Part shown: one piece after another, positions 63,038 to 64,000 of the stretch | Layout: every line of letters begins with the position of its first letter | How positions within the stretch are numbered: the stretch's first letter is position 1 | The notes under the pieces: model-generated | The model's input: only the letters and a program-made list of their open reading frames with translations | Databases searched by the model: none | Told to the model about the DNA's origin: nothing | Position numbers and translations under genes: made by a program | From: Planomicrobium sp. CPCC 101079 | GTDB lineage: Bacteria > Bacillota > Bacilli > Bacillales_A > Planococcaceae | Reading direction: 5' to 3' | Assembly (NCBI RefSeq): GCF_007859275.1 | Contig: NZ_VOHC01000024.1 | Coordinates: 1-64,000, forward strand | Length of the DNA stretch: 64,000 nt

Positions 63038-63919
63038 ATGGTTGAAATCAAGAACATGCAGCATTGTACAGTTGAAGAAAAAGTGCAGGCTTGGAATACA
63101 GGATTTGAAGGGTATTATTTCGACATGACTACTACGCCGGATGCATTTGAAAAAAGAGGCGAAGCAGAGGGGTTATCGGACAAGTTATCAGTCGTAGCTT
63201 TTGAAGACGGCACACCAGTGGGGTTGGTGCGAAACGGCGTCCGGGAATGGCAGGGGAAAAAAGTAGCGTGGAACGGCGGTACAGGGGTGGCGCCAAGCGT
63301 GCGCGGGAAAGGTATCGGCAAGAAGCTGATGGAAGCAGCGCTCGATATCCTTCAATCCGAAGGCGTCCATGCCGCAACACTTGAAGCGGTCAAAGAAAAC
63401 AAGCAAGCGATTGAGTTTTACAAACGGATGGGCTATAGCATAGTGGACGAAGTGCATTTTATGCAATTGAAAGGAAAAGTGAAAAATATTCAATTTTCTT
63501 CTGCCGGCGATAAAATCAGTTTATCAGCGGCAACTCCTGAAGACGCCGGTCAGCTATCATTTTATAGAGGCGATTTCACTTGGCAAACTCAGTGGGAAAG
63601 CGTAAAAGATGGAGAAGCAGTCTTTGCAGCAGACAAAACCGGCAAGGCCATTGGATACGCATATTTCCGCAAAACAATGGACCATGAAGGGAAGCATGCT
63701 TCTACGGTGTTATACCAGTGTGAAGTGGCACCAGACTCTGAAGGCAGAAAGGCAATTGCGGAACAACTCATTTTAGCTGTATTTGATCAATTTTCAGGAA
63801 ATATAAATCGAATAGCAGTGAACGTGCCAGTTGAGGGAAATAAATTGACGCACGAAGCGCTTGAAGAATTCGGGTTTATTATTACTGCTGCGCAAGTGTT
63901 TATGAAGAAAGAGCTATAA
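63038..63919 (+). CDS. GNAT N-acetyltransferase, two-domain
   Basis: A 293-residue protein. The N-terminal GNAT domain (about 1-145) has GTGVAPSVRGKGIGKKLMEAAL with the acetyl-CoA loop RGKGIG and ends FYKRMGYSIVDE. The C-terminal part (about 155-293) resembles a second, less conserved GNAT fold ending LTHEALEEFGFIITAAQVFMKKEL. The acceptor is unknown. ATG 63038 is 9 nt after AAAGGA; the ATG at 63032 is too close. Its stop codon lies at the foot of a strong terminator. Confidence 0.87.
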   Translation: MVEIKNMQHCTVEEKVQAWNTGFEGYYFDMTTTPDAFEKRGEAEGLSDKLSVVAFEDGTPVGLVRNGVREWQGKKVAWNGGTGVAPSVRGKGIGKKLMEAALDILQSEGVHAATLEAVKENKQAIEFYKRMGYSIVDEVHFMQLKGKVKNIQFSSAGDKISLSAATPEDAGQLSFYRGDFTWQTQWESVKDGEAVFAADKTGKAIGYAYFRKTMDHEGKHASTVLYQCEVAPDSEGRKAIAEQLILAVFDQFSGNINRIAVNVPVEGNKLTHEALEEFGFIITAAQVFMKKEL

Positions 63920-63950
63920 AAAAGGAGGCCGCAATTGCGGCCTCCTTTTT
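63919..63950. terminator. Bidirectional terminator after the acetyltransferase gene
   Basis: AAAAAGGAGGCCGC (63919-63932) and GCGGCCTCCTTTTT (63937-63950) pair perfectly around AATT. Confidence 0.9.
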
Positions 63951-63958
63951 GGCAGAGA

Positions 63959-64000
63959 TTAAACTTCATTTATTTCAACTTCAGGTTTTTCGAATTTATT
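63959..64000 (-). CDS. C-terminal end of a minus-strand gene cut by the window edge
   Basis: The last 13 codons read NKFEKPEVEINEV followed by TAA, 9 bp from the terminator. The gene itself lies to the right of the window. The charged tail, correct stop and adjacent terminator make it likely real; nothing can be said of its function. Confidence 0.55.
   Translation of the reverse strand, partial: NKFEKPEVEINEV

Overview
The window looks like chromosomal DNA from a low- to mid-GC Gram-positive bacterium of the Bacillales, most likely Planococcaceae (Planococcus/Planomicrobium-like). The reasons are Bacillus-type ribosome sites (AAGGAGG with ATG, GTG or TTG starts), bacillithiol genes (bshB2-yojF), Bacillus-type operons (yrrT-luxS-mccAB, tcyABC), an SE1832-family small protein, and a dispersed intergenic repeat of a type I recall from Planococcaceae. 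No tRNA, rRNA, CRISPR array or prophage was recognised. The only classical mobile element is the right end of an IS3-family element at the left edge.

Layout. 0-8 kb: IS3 end; tRNA U34 hydroxylase TrhO; a minus-strand tricarboxylate uptake locus (sensor kinase, response regulator, TctC, TctB, TctA); a MerR/TipAS-like regulator overlapping a 46-residue zinc-ribbon protein. 8-13 kb: a three-gene lysine catabolism operon (ALDH7-like aldehyde dehydrogenase, lysine 6-dehydrogenase, glutaryl-CoA dehydrogenase-like enzyme) that converges on a lipid kinase gene through a 52-bp palindrome. 13-24 kb: AlaX-like editing protein, secreted beta-propeller protein, zinc alcohol dehydrogenase, a 308-bp MITE-like repeat, split ThrE-type exporter, PAS-GGDEF-EAL phosphodiesterase, CopC/CopD, DMT exporter. 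24-36 kb: heterodimeric ABC exporter, acetyltransferase, YusW-like lipoprotein, a degenerate glycerophosphodiesterase, DUF2804, DegV, PlsY paralogue, M20 dipeptidase, CorC-type transporter.

36-50 kb: ECF sigma factor, structured intergenic DNA, ABC-F protein, a 125-bp tandem repeat, SE1832 protein, CPA1 antiporter with a possible AUC start, FMN reductase, topoisomerase III, YbaK, YczE, and the sulfur operon yrrT-luxS-mccA-mccB with a clear promoter. 50-64 kb: secreted zinc metallopeptidase, Kbl, M20 amidohydrolase, cystine transporter tcyABC, short-chain threonine dehydrogenase, YjiH, BshB2/YojF, an orphan pair of oligopeptide-type permeases, an acetyltransferase, and the last 13 codons of a further minus-strand gene.

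How the genes fit together. Amino-acid and sulfur metabolism dominate. Cystine import (TcyABC), reverse transsulfuration (YrrT, LuxS, MccA, MccB) and bacillithiol enzymes form a thiol theme. Tdh plus Kbl turn threonine into glycine and acetyl-CoA. The lysine operon would take lysine to aminoadipate and, with enzymes encoded elsewhere, on to crotonyl-CoA. The least explained signals are two intergenic arrays of TACTTTC spaced exactly 21 bp apart, one before topB and one between kbl and the amidohydrolase gene; a glycerophosphodiesterase that has lost three key residues; and the possible AUC start of the antiporter gene.
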